Assembly (NCBI RefSeq): GCF_040659735.1
Contig: NZ_JBFANZ010000027.1
Span: 7,244 to 71,243, forward strand
Direction of reading: 5' to 3'
Source of the DNA: Micromonospora_I sp040659735
Lineage (GTDB): Bacteria; Actinomycetota; Actinomycetes; Mycobacteriales; Micromonosporaceae
DNA: 64,000 nt
The translations under genes were made by a program, and so were the position numbers. How positions within the stretch are numbered: the first letter of the stretch is position 1; each line of letters starts with the position of its first letter. The notes under the pieces are model-generated. The model was not told the origin of the DNA. It worked only from the letters and a program-made list of their open reading frames with translations, and searched no databases. This document shows positions 1 to 7,837 of the stretch, piece by piece.

Positions 1-3
1 GAG

Positions 4-1125
4 CTACAGGCGGAACTGGGTGACGAGCGCGTCGACCTCGCCGGCTAAGCGCAACGCGCCGGTGGTCTGAGCGATGGTGCGCGCCTCGTCGACGGCGTCC
101 ACGGCGGACGCGACATCCCCAGCGGCGGCGTGCGCGGCGGCGAGTTGCAGCACGTACCAGCCGATCCAGTCGGAGCGTCGGAGGTCCGGAGGGAGCCCTT
201 CGAGCCCAGCCGTCAGCAGCTCGGCGGCGCGGTCATGGCGACCGAGGTAGTGCTGTGCGAGGCCGCGTTGGAGAGCAAAGAAGTCGGAGTCGAAGAAGTA
301 CATCCACGGCGGCTCGTCATCGCGCCGCTCATTGGCGAGCACCGCGAGTGCTTCGGATTCCGCGAGCCGCGCGTCGCAGCCGGCAGCGTCGCCGATCAGG
401 GCGAGCCCACGCGCCTCCTGCTGAACGGCCAGCGATTGCACACCCGGAGTTGCGGCTTTCGCCGCCGCGCCCCGGGACAACTCAATGAGTTCCTTGGAGC
501 GTCCGCGGACCCACGCGAGGTGTCCGCGGATCTGGAGCGACGTGGCGAACATATTGGCGTTGCCCGCTTCGGTTGCCCACTCCCCCGCGCGCCAATACCA
601 CCGCCGACCGCCGGTGTGATTGCCGGTCGTTGCGCACAGCCATCCCGCGAAATACGCCCACTGGCTGGCTACATCCACCAGTTCGCGCCATCCGCGCTCC
701 CCTGCCGCGCGGACCACGAGGTGGTCTACGAGCTTCAGCTGCGCCAGGACGGGCCCGACCAACGACGCGGAACCAGCGACGTCCTCCAGACGGCGTTGAT
801 GCGCCAGAACCGTCGCCAACGAGTCCACCGAGGCAGCGTCGAGGTGGGCGGGTTTGCGCAGCACGTAGCTCAGTCGTTCACGGTCGGCACCGTCCGCCGC
901 ATCAGACTCGTGAACGAGCCGCGCGAGTTCGCCGGTTGCCTGGAGTGCTTCGTCCAGGCGCTTGGCGGTCTCCGCCGTTGGCTGCTTGAGGCCCGTCTCC
1001 AGGTCATGCAGATAGCTCTTGCCATAGATAGCCTGACGTGCCAGCTCGCGCAGGGACAGTGCACGATCATTTCGCAGCCGACGCAGGGTGTCACCGAACC
1101 GGGGATCGACGATCGTGCGCGCCAC
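4..1125 (-). CDS. XRE-family helix-turn-helix regulator with TPR-like C-terminal region
   Basis: A 373-residue protein. Residues about 8-60 form a Cro/C1-type helix-turn-helix (FGDTLRRLRNDRALSLRELA, then a recognition helix ending at a DLETGLKQP segment). The rest is a helical, alanine-rich array resembling the tetratricopeptide-like tails of actinobacterial XRE regulators, with repeated helix pairs such as FALQRGLAQHYLGRHDRAAE. It probably binds DNA in the cytoplasm and uses the helical array to sense a peptide or partner; the target is unknown. I chose the GTG at 1125 because the helix-turn-helix starts eight residues later and reading further upstream gives no homologous sequence. It is divergent from the exoribonuclease gene that begins 72 bp away, so the two share a promoter region. 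Confidence 0.8.
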   Translation of the reverse strand: MARTIVDPRFGDTLRRLRNDRALSLRELARQAIYGKSYLHDLETGLKQPTAETAKRLDEALQATGELARLVHESDAADGADRERLSYVLRKPAHLDAASVDSLATVLAHQRRLEDVAGSASLVGPVLAQLKLVDHLVVRAAGERGWRELVDVASQWAYFAGWLCATTGNHTGGRRWYWRAGEWATEAGNANMFATSLQIRGHLAWVRGRSKELIELSRGAAAKAATPGVQSLAVQQEARGLALIGDAAGCDARLAESEALAVLANERRDDEPPWMYFFDSDFFALQRGLAQHYLGRHDRAAELLTAGLEGLPPDLRRSDWIGWYVLQLAAAHAAAGDVASAVDAVDEARTIAQTTGALRLAGEVDALVTQFRL

Positions 1126-1197
1126 GTAGCCACCATACGGGCGCTGCCGCTTGCAGTCGGCACGATGTGTGGCGAAGGCGCCCGCAGGAGGCAACGG

Positions 1198-1722
1198 ATG
1201 AGGATTTTCTACGACACAGAGTTCCTGGAAGACGGCCGCACGATCGAGCTGATCTCCATCGGGATGGTCGCCGACGACGGCCGCGAGCTGTACGCGGTTA
1301 ACCGTGACGCGCCATGGGACCGCATCCGGGAGCACGACTGGCTGCTGACCAACGTCGTGCCGCACCTGCCCCGCGTCCGTGGCGACGGTAGTCAGCTGAT
1401 CAACTTCACTGACCCCCTCGTCAAGCCAAGGGCGGCCATCGCCGCCGAGGTGCTCGCGTTCATCCGCGCCACGCCCAATCCGGATCTATGGGCGTGGTAC
1501 TGCGCGTACGACCACGTGGCGCTATGCCAACTCTTCGGCCGGATGGTTGATCTCCCGCCCGAAGTACCGATGTGGACGAACGATCTACAGCAGGTCATCG
1601 TCCGAGCCCAATCACCAGACCTTCCCGATCAGCAATCGGGCGTGCATGACGCGCTCGCCGACGCTCGTCATGCCCAGCGCATCGCAGCGTTTCTGGAGCG
1701 CCAAACCGGCCGTTCATTATAG
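1198..1722 (+). CDS. RNase AS-type 3'-5' exoribonuclease (DEDDh)
   Basis: A 174-residue protein closely resembling Mycobacterium Rv2179c, the founding member of RNase AS, a 3'-5' exoribonuclease that trims adenylate-containing RNA. The first DEDD motif is FYDTEF with D6 and E8, the middle contains the family segment AWYCAYDHVALCQL, and the last motif is HDALAD with H150 and D155. All expected two-metal ligands are therefore present. The ATG at 1198 follows a clear AGGAGG ribosome-binding site. Length matches the family. It is expected to act in the cytoplasm in RNA turnover. It is monocistronic, divergent from the XRE regulator, and followed by a decayed regulator gene. Confidence 0.88.
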   Translation: MRIFYDTEFLEDGRTIELISIGMVADDGRELYAVNRDAPWDRIREHDWLLTNVVPHLPRVRGDGSQLINFTDPLVKPRAAIAAEVLAFIRATPNPDLWAWYCAYDHVALCQLFGRMVDLPPEVPMWTNDLQQVIVRAQSPDLPDQQSGVHDALADARHAQRIAAFLERQTGRSL

Positions 1723-1779
1723 TTCCGACGCAGGTCAGGGAGATGCGAGCAATATTTCTTTACGCGACCGCCCCTCGCG

Positions 1780-2226
1780 ACTCTTCCCAAGCGCTCGTTT
1801 CCCCCAGGTTGTGCGCGTGGCTCAAGGCTGCGGAAGCTGAGCTTTACGCGCTCGCAGGGCGACCGGACGACTGCCGCCGCGCTCTCGACGCAGCGACCAG
1901 TGCTCTGCCGCACGGCACGGAGGACCGTGATGCCGATCTTCGCGGCGGTTCCTCAATGGAGCGCACCTCAGCCGGTGGCGCGGCCACTCCCTCGCGCTGC
2001 TCGGCGACGAACGAGCCGTCGCGGAGCTTTACGCAGCGCTGGCCGCGATCGACGACACGTTCATCCGGGCGCAGGCGGGCGTCCGCTGCGACCTGGCGCA
2101 GGCGCACCTCGTCCGCCACGAACAGGACGACGCGCGCACCCAGCTACGGGAAGCGCGGCTCGCTGCGAACGGACGGGGTCCGTGCGACATCGGCGGAGGA
2201 TAGAGCGCCTCACGGGAAGGCTGTAG
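1780..2226 (+). pseudogene. Decayed C-terminus of an XRE/TPR-type regulator (at least two frameshifts)
   Basis: Three reading frames join into one recognisable regulator tail. Frame one gives a segment ending LDAATSALPHGTEDRDADL (about 1780-1940). Frame two continues with FLNGAHLSRWRGHSLALLGD and FIRAQAGVRCDLAQAHL (1949 to about 2170). Frame three finishes with TGSVRHRRRIERLTGRL, stopping at 2226. The order matches the TPR tails of actinobacterial XRE regulators that often sit beside Nudix genes. There is no start codon or DNA-binding domain. The 3' end overlaps the converging Nudix gene by 17 bp. I infer a gene that lost its front part and picked up two indels. Confidence 0.7.
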
Positions 2227-2785
2227 CACGGGGCTTGCCGAACGCGAGAACGTGCAAGAGCGCCACGAGCGTGACGGACCCGACCAGCTCCCCGTGCGCC
2301 ATCAGGTCTCGCACATCGGCTAGCGGAACCCACTCAACGCGCCCGGCTTCCTCTACGTCGGTGGGGTCACCCACGTACGTCGCGCCCCGCCCGACGAAGA
2401 TTTCGTGAGGCGAGTCGACCATGCCGATCATCGGCTCGTAGGTGATGACGTGCGAGAGCGAGGCAGGGCGCCAGCCGGTCTCTTCCTCCACCTCGCGGGC
2501 GGCGGCCGTCGCCGCGTCTTCGCCCTGGTCCACGATGCCCCCGGGCAGCTCCCAACCCCACTTGTCGGGTAGAAACCGATAGCGCCAGAGCATGAGCACG
2601 CGGTCCTGCCCGTCCAGCACCGCGCAGACCGCGACGCGGTGGAGCCGCACGACGTGATGCTCGAACCGCTCGGCACCGGGCGGCTCGACGTCGACACGGG
2701 TCAGCCTCACCCACGGGTTGTCGTAGATGGTCCGCTCGCCGTAGATCCGCCACGGTCGCAGGTCGCTCGCCCCGTTATCGGCCAC
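2210..2785 (-). CDS. Nudix hydrolase
   Basis: A 191-residue Nudix protein. The Nudix box runs from G83 to W105 and fits G-x5-E-x7-REVEEE-x-GW exactly, with E98, E101 and E102 positioned for metal binding. The upstream region (WRIYGERTIYDNPWVRL) is typical of ADP-ribose/NDP-sugar pyrophosphatase-like members, but substrate cannot be read from sequence. Start is GTG at 2785. No Shine-Dalgarno is visible, but a TAGCGT -10-like hexamer lies six bases upstream on the coding strand, so the mRNA is probably leaderless. It converges on the decayed regulator and overlaps its end. Confidence 0.88.
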   Translation of the reverse strand: MADNGASDLRPWRIYGERTIYDNPWVRLTRVDVEPPGAERFEHHVVRLHRVAVCAVLDGQDRVLMLWRYRFLPDKWGWELPGGIVDQGEDAATAAAREVEEETGWRPASLSHVITYEPMIGMVDSPHEIFVGRGATYVGDPTDVEEAGRVEWVPLADVRDLMAHGELVGSVTLVALLHVLAFGKPRATAFP

Positions 2786-2995
2786 GTCGCGACGCTACCG
2801 GCTCGACTTGTTCACGAGGTAGTGCGCCCGGTACTCGGACGCTGCCGCACCCGCCTCAACCTAGCCAGACAGAGCGAGTCCGTTCGCTACCTCGTCCCAG
2901 AGCGTGACAGAGGGGCTAATGACGTCCCGCGATCTACGACGCGGAGGCGTCAGGTGACACGGCTCCAGCGCCTTCCCCCAATCCCGGCGAAGCGG

Positions 2996-5077
2996 TCAAT
3001 CGCGCCGGGACGGGCGGCCGCGGGGCGGCGTGGTCGTAGTCTGGGTTGCGGGGCGTAGCTCCAGCTCGCCTGACTCCGGGTCCGCCTTGTCGATGAGCGC
3101 CTCGACCGCTTCCCCAAACCCGATCCGCTGACCCGACCCGTTGACGAGCGCCAGGCCGTCCTCGGTCGGTGCCCAGCCGCGACCGGGCAGGCGACGCACC
3201 GAGAGGAACCCGCTGACCCGGGAGGCGTCCAACGTGACGAACACGCCCTTCGGCTTCACCCCGCTGACCCGGCCGGTCACGATCGCCTGCCCGTCCTGCG
3301 CGGCCAGCTGGGCGAGCGTCACCAGCCACAGCGCCTTGCGCATCTGCCCCTCGGCACGACCCGCCACGCGCGTGGCGCTGTTCACGTGCTCGCACAGCGA
3401 CGCAAGCTCGTCCGGACTCGGGTACGCGTCCGCGTCGCGCTCGCCGGCGAGGAACGCGTGGATGACGCGGTGCACGGTCAGGTCGGCGTACCGCCGGATC
3501 GGGCTGGTGAAGTGCAGGTAGCCCTCGGACGCGAGCCCGAAATGCCGACCGGCCTGCGGGGTGTACTGCGAGCGGCCCATGTAGCCGAGCAGCACGTCCC
3601 AGACGGCCGCGGCGGTCTCGTCGGCGGCGAGTTCCAGCTGGGCGCCCAGCGCGGCAAGCCCCAGCGGGGTCAGCGTGGTGCCGAACCCGGGGTGGAAGCC
3701 GGCCGCGGTGCAGAACGCGTCCAGCACCGGCCCGGCGTCCGCGCCGGGCGGCGGGTGGACCCGGAACACGCCGGGCAGCCCGCGGGCGACCAGCCAGGCG
3801 GCGACCGCTTCGTTCGCGGCGACCATGAACCGTTCGACGAGCAGGTTGGCCGGGTTGGACGGCTGCGCGGCGACCTGTTCCGCGCGTCCGTCGACGACGC
3901 GCACCGTGAGTTCCGGCTCGATCCGGCGCGCCTCGAAGCCGCCGCGCCGCATCCGCTGCACTCCCAGCCGTGCGGCCGCGGTGCGCAGCCAGCGCAGCGC
4001 TTCGAGCACCCCGTCGGGCACGTCATCCGGTTGGCCTCCGCAGAGGACCTCCGCCGCCGTCTCGTACGACAGGCGCATGTCGGAGCGGATGCGGGTGGCG
4101 TACACGTCGGCGGCGGTGACCGCGCCGTCGGGGTCCAGGCGCATCTCGACGGTGATGGCGTCCCGGTCGACCTCGGGCAGCAGCGACAGGAGGTCCTCGC
4201 TGAGGGCGGCGGGCAGCATTGGTCGGGACCAGCCAGGCAGGTAGACGCTGGTCGCGGCGCGCCGCGCTTCGGCGTCGATCGCGGTGCCGGGCCGCACGTG
4301 CGCGGCGACGTCCGCGATGTGTACGGCGACACGGAGTCCCCCATCGGGGTCGGCCGGCCAGACGCTGAGCGCGTCGTCGAGGTCCCGGCTGCCGGGCGCG
4401 TCGATGGTGAACGTGATCAGGTCGCGCAGATCGCGGCGCGGCGGCTGCGCCCGCCCCGCGCGACGAGCGACCCTCGGACGCGAGGTGGCCTCGGCGACGA
4501 CGTCATCGGGATAGTCGGTGGGGATGCGGTGCCGGACCCGGATGCGCTCCAGCAGCGCGTCGGCGCTGGTCGGATCCGCCCAGCGCTGCTCGACGGTCGC
4601 CTGCCGGTCGCCGGTCACGGTGGCACGGACCGCCTGGCCCTCGCGCGGGCGGCCTTTCACCGCCCAGCGGCCGCTGCCGAGGTGCGGATCAAGGCGCAGC
4701 ACGAGGCCGGTTTCGCGGCGTTCGACGACACCAAACAGTGTGGTGCGGGACCGCTCCCGCACAGTGAGCACGGTCGCCGTTGCCCGGCCGTCGTCCTCCA
4801 GGGTGAAGCTGACCTCGACGGTGTCGCCGTCGAGCAGTCCTTCGGCCATCGGGGGTGGAACGAAACACGAGTCGGCCGCGGCCTCCGCAGGCAGATCGAC
4901 GAAACCGAAGCCACGCACGTGCGGCCGGTACACGCCGCACGCGACGTACACGGGTGGCTCGTCGGTGGGTTCGACGACGGGGGTAGTGGCCGATGGAGCC
5001 GACGGCGTGGCTGCCTCGGTTATCGCGGAGGGGCGCCGGCGTCGGCGCGTGGAAGTCTCTGTCATACCAGCGGTCAT
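2996..5077 (-). CDS. rnr: RNase II/R-family (RNB domain) exoribonuclease
   Basis: A 693-residue 3'-5' exoribonuclease. Order of parts: a basic, low-complexity N-terminus; cold-shock-like OB folds (about residues 45-200); the RNB catalytic domain, whose metal-binding motif TIDAPGSRDLDDAL lies near residue 228; the family signature HFTSPIRRYADLTVHR near residue 515; and a C-terminal S1 domain (VTGRVSGVKPKGVFVTL). It should degrade structured RNA processively. I chose the ATG at 5077, preceded by a GGGGGA element; an in-frame ATG at 5065 lacks a ribosome-binding site. Classing it as RNase R rather than RNase II rests on domain layout and is less certain than the RNB assignment. It is divergent from the dehydrogenase gene. 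Confidence 0.87.
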   Translation of the reverse strand: MTAGMTETSTRRRRRPSAITEAATPSAPSATTPVVEPTDEPPVYVACGVYRPHVRGFGFVDLPAEAAADSCFVPPPMAEGLLDGDTVEVSFTLEDDGRATATVLTVRERSRTTLFGVVERRETGLVLRLDPHLGSGRWAVKGRPREGQAVRATVTGDRQATVEQRWADPTSADALLERIRVRHRIPTDYPDDVVAEATSRPRVARRAGRAQPPRRDLRDLITFTIDAPGSRDLDDALSVWPADPDGGLRVAVHIADVAAHVRPGTAIDAEARRAATSVYLPGWSRPMLPAALSEDLLSLLPEVDRDAITVEMRLDPDGAVTAADVYATRIRSDMRLSYETAAEVLCGGQPDDVPDGVLEALRWLRTAAARLGVQRMRRGGFEARRIEPELTVRVVDGRAEQVAAQPSNPANLLVERFMVAANEAVAAWLVARGLPGVFRVHPPPGADAGPVLDAFCTAAGFHPGFGTTLTPLGLAALGAQLELAADETAAAVWDVLLGYMGRSQYTPQAGRHFGLASEGYLHFTSPIRRYADLTVHRVIHAFLAGERDADAYPSPDELASLCEHVNSATRVAGRAEGQMRKALWLVTLAQLAAQDGQAIVTGRVSGVKPKGVFVTLDASRVSGFLSVRRLPGRGWAPTEDGLALVNGSGQRIGFGEAVEALIDKADPESGELELRPATQTTTTPPRGRPSRRD

Positions 5078-5304
5078 GGTCCCCCATTGCGGACCACGTG
5101 GGGAGTCATTTACGGCGGGGGCCCACCGCGGCGGTGAGGCGCATCCGGAAGGACGACCGTTTGCCGACGGGTCGCAGGCCGCCTGCCCCGTTCGGGGCGG
5201 GTCGCCGCCGGAGTCGACGGCGCGTACCTGGCCTTTCGTGGCCGGCACCGCGGCGACGGGGCCGCGCCGTACGGCATCGGATGCACGGGCCGATGTTTCC
5301 GCGG

Positions 5305-5342
5305 TTGACCTCAACCCAGGTTCAACTGGTGTCATCTCGCGG
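5305..5342 (+). promoter_or_regulatory. MerR-type promoter with 19-bp spacer, leaderless start
   Basis: TTGACC at 5305-5310 is followed by exactly 19 bases and a TGTCAT hexamer at 5330-5335. The spacer carries an imperfect dyad (TCAACC-CA-GGTTCAA). A stretched 19-bp spacer with a central dyad is the hallmark of promoters activated by MerR/SoxR-family proteins. Transcription would begin near 5342, the G of the GTG start codon. No merR gene lies in the window. Confidence 0.5.
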
Positions 5343-6082
5343 TGAACTTCGATGGACTGCGGGTCGCCGTGACCGGCGCCGGACGGGATTCTGGACGCCT
5401 CCTGGCGATAGCCTTCGCTGAACGCGGCGCGCACGTGTTCGTCTCGGCCCGCGACGAGCCCGCGGCCGGACGCACCGCGGAGCTGATCAGAGAGCGCGGG
5501 CGGGGAACGGCCGAAGCGGTCGTCTGCGACCTGGCGAGTCCTGACTCGGTGCGCGCGTTCGCGGCGGCGCTGACCGACCGCACGGACCACCTCGACATCC
5601 TCGTCAACAACGGTGCCCGCTACCTGCATGGTGAAGACCTCTGGAACGTCGAAGACGACGACATCGCGGCGACCATCGCCAGCGCCGCGACCGGCACGGT
5701 GCTGCTGACCAAGCACGCGCTGCCGCTGCTGCGGGCCTCGGCACGGCCCGACATCGTCAACATGATCTCCGCCTGCGGCGAGGTGGGCCACCATCGTTCA
5801 AGCGCGCACCCGGCGTTCTACGCCGCCAAGCATGCCCAGGCCGGGTTCGCCGAGATCGTCTCGCATCGTCTGCGGGCCGAAGGGATCCGGGTGATCTCCC
5901 TCTTCCCGCCGGACTTCGTGCAGGACGGTCCGCGCGAAGCGCACAGCGAGCTCACGGCGCAATCCGTCGCGGACTGTGTTCTGTTCGCGGTCGGTCAACC
6001 GCGGGACTGCTTCATCCGGGAGTTCCGCTTCGAGCAGGTTGACCACGTGAGGGTTGAACAACCTGGGCGCGACGGGGTCTGA
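5342..6082 (+). CDS. Short-chain dehydrogenase/reductase (SDR), atypical active site
   Basis: A 246-residue classical-size SDR. The nucleotide-binding motif TGAGRDSG starts at T11 and the NNGA motif follows strand four, so NAD(P) binding is expected. The region normally holding YxxxK reads FYAAK: F159 sits four residues before K163 and the tyrosine is Y160, one position late. Activity may therefore be altered, or Y160 may substitute. Substrate is unknown. The GTG at 5342 coincides with the predicted transcription start, and there is no good Shine-Dalgarno, in keeping with leaderless translation. Single gene, divergent from rnr. Confidence 0.82.
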   Translation: MNFDGLRVAVTGAGRDSGRLLAIAFAERGAHVFVSARDEPAAGRTAELIRERGRGTAEAVVCDLASPDSVRAFAAALTDRTDHLDILVNNGARYLHGEDLWNVEDDDIAATIASAATGTVLLTKHALPLLRASARPDIVNMISACGEVGHHRSSAHPAFYAAKHAQAGFAEIVSHRLRAEGIRVISLFPPDFVQDGPREAHSELTAQSVADCVLFAVGQPRDCFIREFRFEQVDHVRVEQPGRDGV

Positions 6083-6177
6083 GTAGGTGATCTCAACCGG
6101 AGGATGGGTGGCATCCCCGATGTGCCAGGGCCCATGCGACGACAGGCTCGGGACATCGACGGGAAGGAGTGTCCAAG

Positions 6178-7392
6178 GTGAAAGCGATGGCGGGGCGAAG
6201 CGGGATCGGTAGGGCGGGGGCCGTGCTTCTTGCGGTGGCGACGGCGGCCCTCGTCGCACCGACGGCGGTCACCGCACCGGCGGCGGCGCAGGCGGTCATG
6301 GCGGCGGAGGCGCCGGAGGCCACGCTCGCGCTCCCTGCCCCGACCGGCCGGTACCCGGTCGGCGTCACCGACCTGCACCTGGTCGACGAAGACCGTGCCG
6401 ACCCGTGGGTCCCCGAACGACGGCGCGAGCTGATGGTTTCTCTCTGGTATCCGGCCGCGAACCGCCACGGCGCACCGGATCGATACGCCAGCCCCGAGGA
6501 GTCGCGGCTGATCCTGCAACACCTCGGCGCGGAGGGAGTCCCGGTCGAGGCGCTCAGCACCGTCCGTACCCATGGGGTGACCGGCGTTCGCGCGCTGCCG
6601 CGACACGGCGGCTGGCCGCTCGTGGTGCTCTCGCCCGGGTTCTCGTTCCCGCGCACCTCGTTGACCGCACTCGCCGAGGATCTCGCGAGCAGGGGGTACG
6701 TCGTAGCCGGCGTCGACCACACCTACGAGGCCGCGGCTGTCACGTTCCCGGACGACCGACTCATCCAGTGCCTGGTGTGCACGCTCCTCGACGAGGAGCG
6801 GGTGAAGCCGACCGACGTCACCCGCGGCCGCGCCGCCGATATCTCCTTCGTTCTGGACGAGGTGACCGGCCGCCATCTCATCGGCGCGCCGCGACCCGCC
6901 GGCCCCCTGGCCGCCGTGACGCGGGCCGGCATCCGCATCGACCGGGACCGCATCGCCATGGCCGGACACTCGATCGGCGGGGCCAGCGCCGCCGAGACGA
7001 TGCTGCGGGACTCCCGGGTCGATGCCGGCGTCAACATGGACGGCACGTTCTTCCCGCCGATCACCACCGATCTGAAGCGTCCGTTCCTGATGCTCGGCGC
7101 CGAGGGCCACGGTGAACCCGGTGTCGACCAGACCTGGGACGTCACCTGGGAGCACCTGACCGGGTCCCGCCTCTGGATCACGGTCACCGGGACGACGCAC
7201 AGCTCGTTCACCGACTACGCGGTCCTCGGCGACCAGGTCGGCCTGCCGCTCCAGCCGTTGTCCGGCGAGCGCTGCGCGGAGATCACGAGGCAGTATGTGG
7301 CGGCGTTCGTCGACCGCCACCTCCGGCACCGGCCGTCGCCGCTGCTGAACGGCCCTTCGGCTCGTTACCCCGAGGTCGTCTTCCGGCCGTAG
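6178..7392 (+). CDS. Secreted alpha/beta-hydrolase, PAF-acetylhydrolase-like esterase/lipase
   Basis: A 404-residue exported hydrolase. The N-terminus is a signal peptide (basic start, hydrophobic run, Ala-rich cleavage region near residue 35). The nucleophile elbow is GHSIGG with S265, and the C-terminal GTTHSSFTDY segment supplies H341 in the HxxF(S/T)D pattern of platelet-activating-factor acetylhydrolase-like esterases. An acidic residue completing the triad is likely in the NMDGTFF region. It probably hydrolyses short acyl esters outside the cell. The GTG at 6178 is eight bases after an AAGGAG; the earlier in-frame GTG at 6169 abuts that element and is less likely. Confidence 0.83.
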   Translation: MKAMAGRSGIGRAGAVLLAVATAALVAPTAVTAPAAAQAVMAAEAPEATLALPAPTGRYPVGVTDLHLVDEDRADPWVPERRRELMVSLWYPAANRHGAPDRYASPEESRLILQHLGAEGVPVEALSTVRTHGVTGVRALPRHGGWPLVVLSPGFSFPRTSLTALAEDLASRGYVVAGVDHTYEAAAVTFPDDRLIQCLVCTLLDEERVKPTDVTRGRAADISFVLDEVTGRHLIGAPRPAGPLAAVTRAGIRIDRDRIAMAGHSIGGASAAETMLRDSRVDAGVNMDGTFFPPITTDLKRPFLMLGAEGHGEPGVDQTWDVTWEHLTGSRLWITVTGTTHSSFTDYAVLGDQVGLPLQPLSGERCAEITRQYVAAFVDRHLRHRPSPLLNGPSARYPEVVFRP

Positions 7393-7485
7393 CCTCGTTC
7401 TTCACTGCCGCTGACGCAGGTTGGCGCGGACAGCGGTCGGGGGGACGGCTCGCCGAGCCGTCCCCCAGAACACCGTTATCGAGCG

Positions 7486-7740
7486 TCAGTACCGGAACCG
7501 GGCGACCCTGTGCTCCAGCTCGCCGCTGAGGTCGGCCAACTGCCCGGCCGCCTGCTCGGTCTCCGTTACGCCGGCGTTGGTCGACCGGGCCGCGTCGGCC
7601 AGCTCGGCGATCGCCTTCGTGATGCTGCCGCTGCCGACCGCCGCGGCCGCCACGTTGCGGGTCATCTCCTTAGAGGTCGCCGCCTGCTCCTCCACCGCCG
7701 AGCCGATGGTGTCGTTGGTGGAGTCCGCGACCGCGCCTGC
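7486..7740 (-). pseudogene. Remnant of a methyl-accepting chemotaxis protein C-terminus with internal deletion
   Basis: On the minus strand this stretch encodes the last part of a chemotaxis receptor nearly identical to the end of the intact receptor at 20941-22515: EQAATSKEMTRNV, NAGVTETEQAAGQLADLSGE and a final RFRY. The upstream part, AVADSTND, is joined directly to TIGSAVEEQ. In the intact copy these are separated by about 101 codons that include the kinase-contacting hairpin tip. The deletion is in frame. There is no receptor N-terminus, membrane segment or promoter, so I read it as a non-functional fragment. Confidence 0.8.
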
Positions 7741-7741
7741 T

Positions 7742-7769
7742 GTGAGCCCGCCGTGAGCCGGCTGTGAGC
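7742..7769 (+). promoter_or_regulatory. Three GTGAGC direct repeats at 11-bp period upstream of the RND cassette
   Basis: GTGAGC occurs at 7742-7747, 7753-7758 and 7764-7769, exactly 11 bp apart, 68 bp before the first RND start codon. Tandem repeats with one-turn periodicity are the usual binding architecture of OmpR-type response regulators and SARP proteins; one of each is encoded nearby (17666-18343 and 14913-15761). A weak -10-like CATCTT follows about nine bases later. Confidence 0.5.
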
Positions 7770-7837
7770 GCGGCCCGGCATCTTGGATCTTGGCTGATGC
7801 CAACCGGAACGGATGTCCCACTGAGAGGTCTCCGGCC

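Noticed and set aside
3386..5137. Plus-strand open frame opposite rnr
   Set aside because: No recognisable protein features; the minus strand has complete RNB and S1 motifs.
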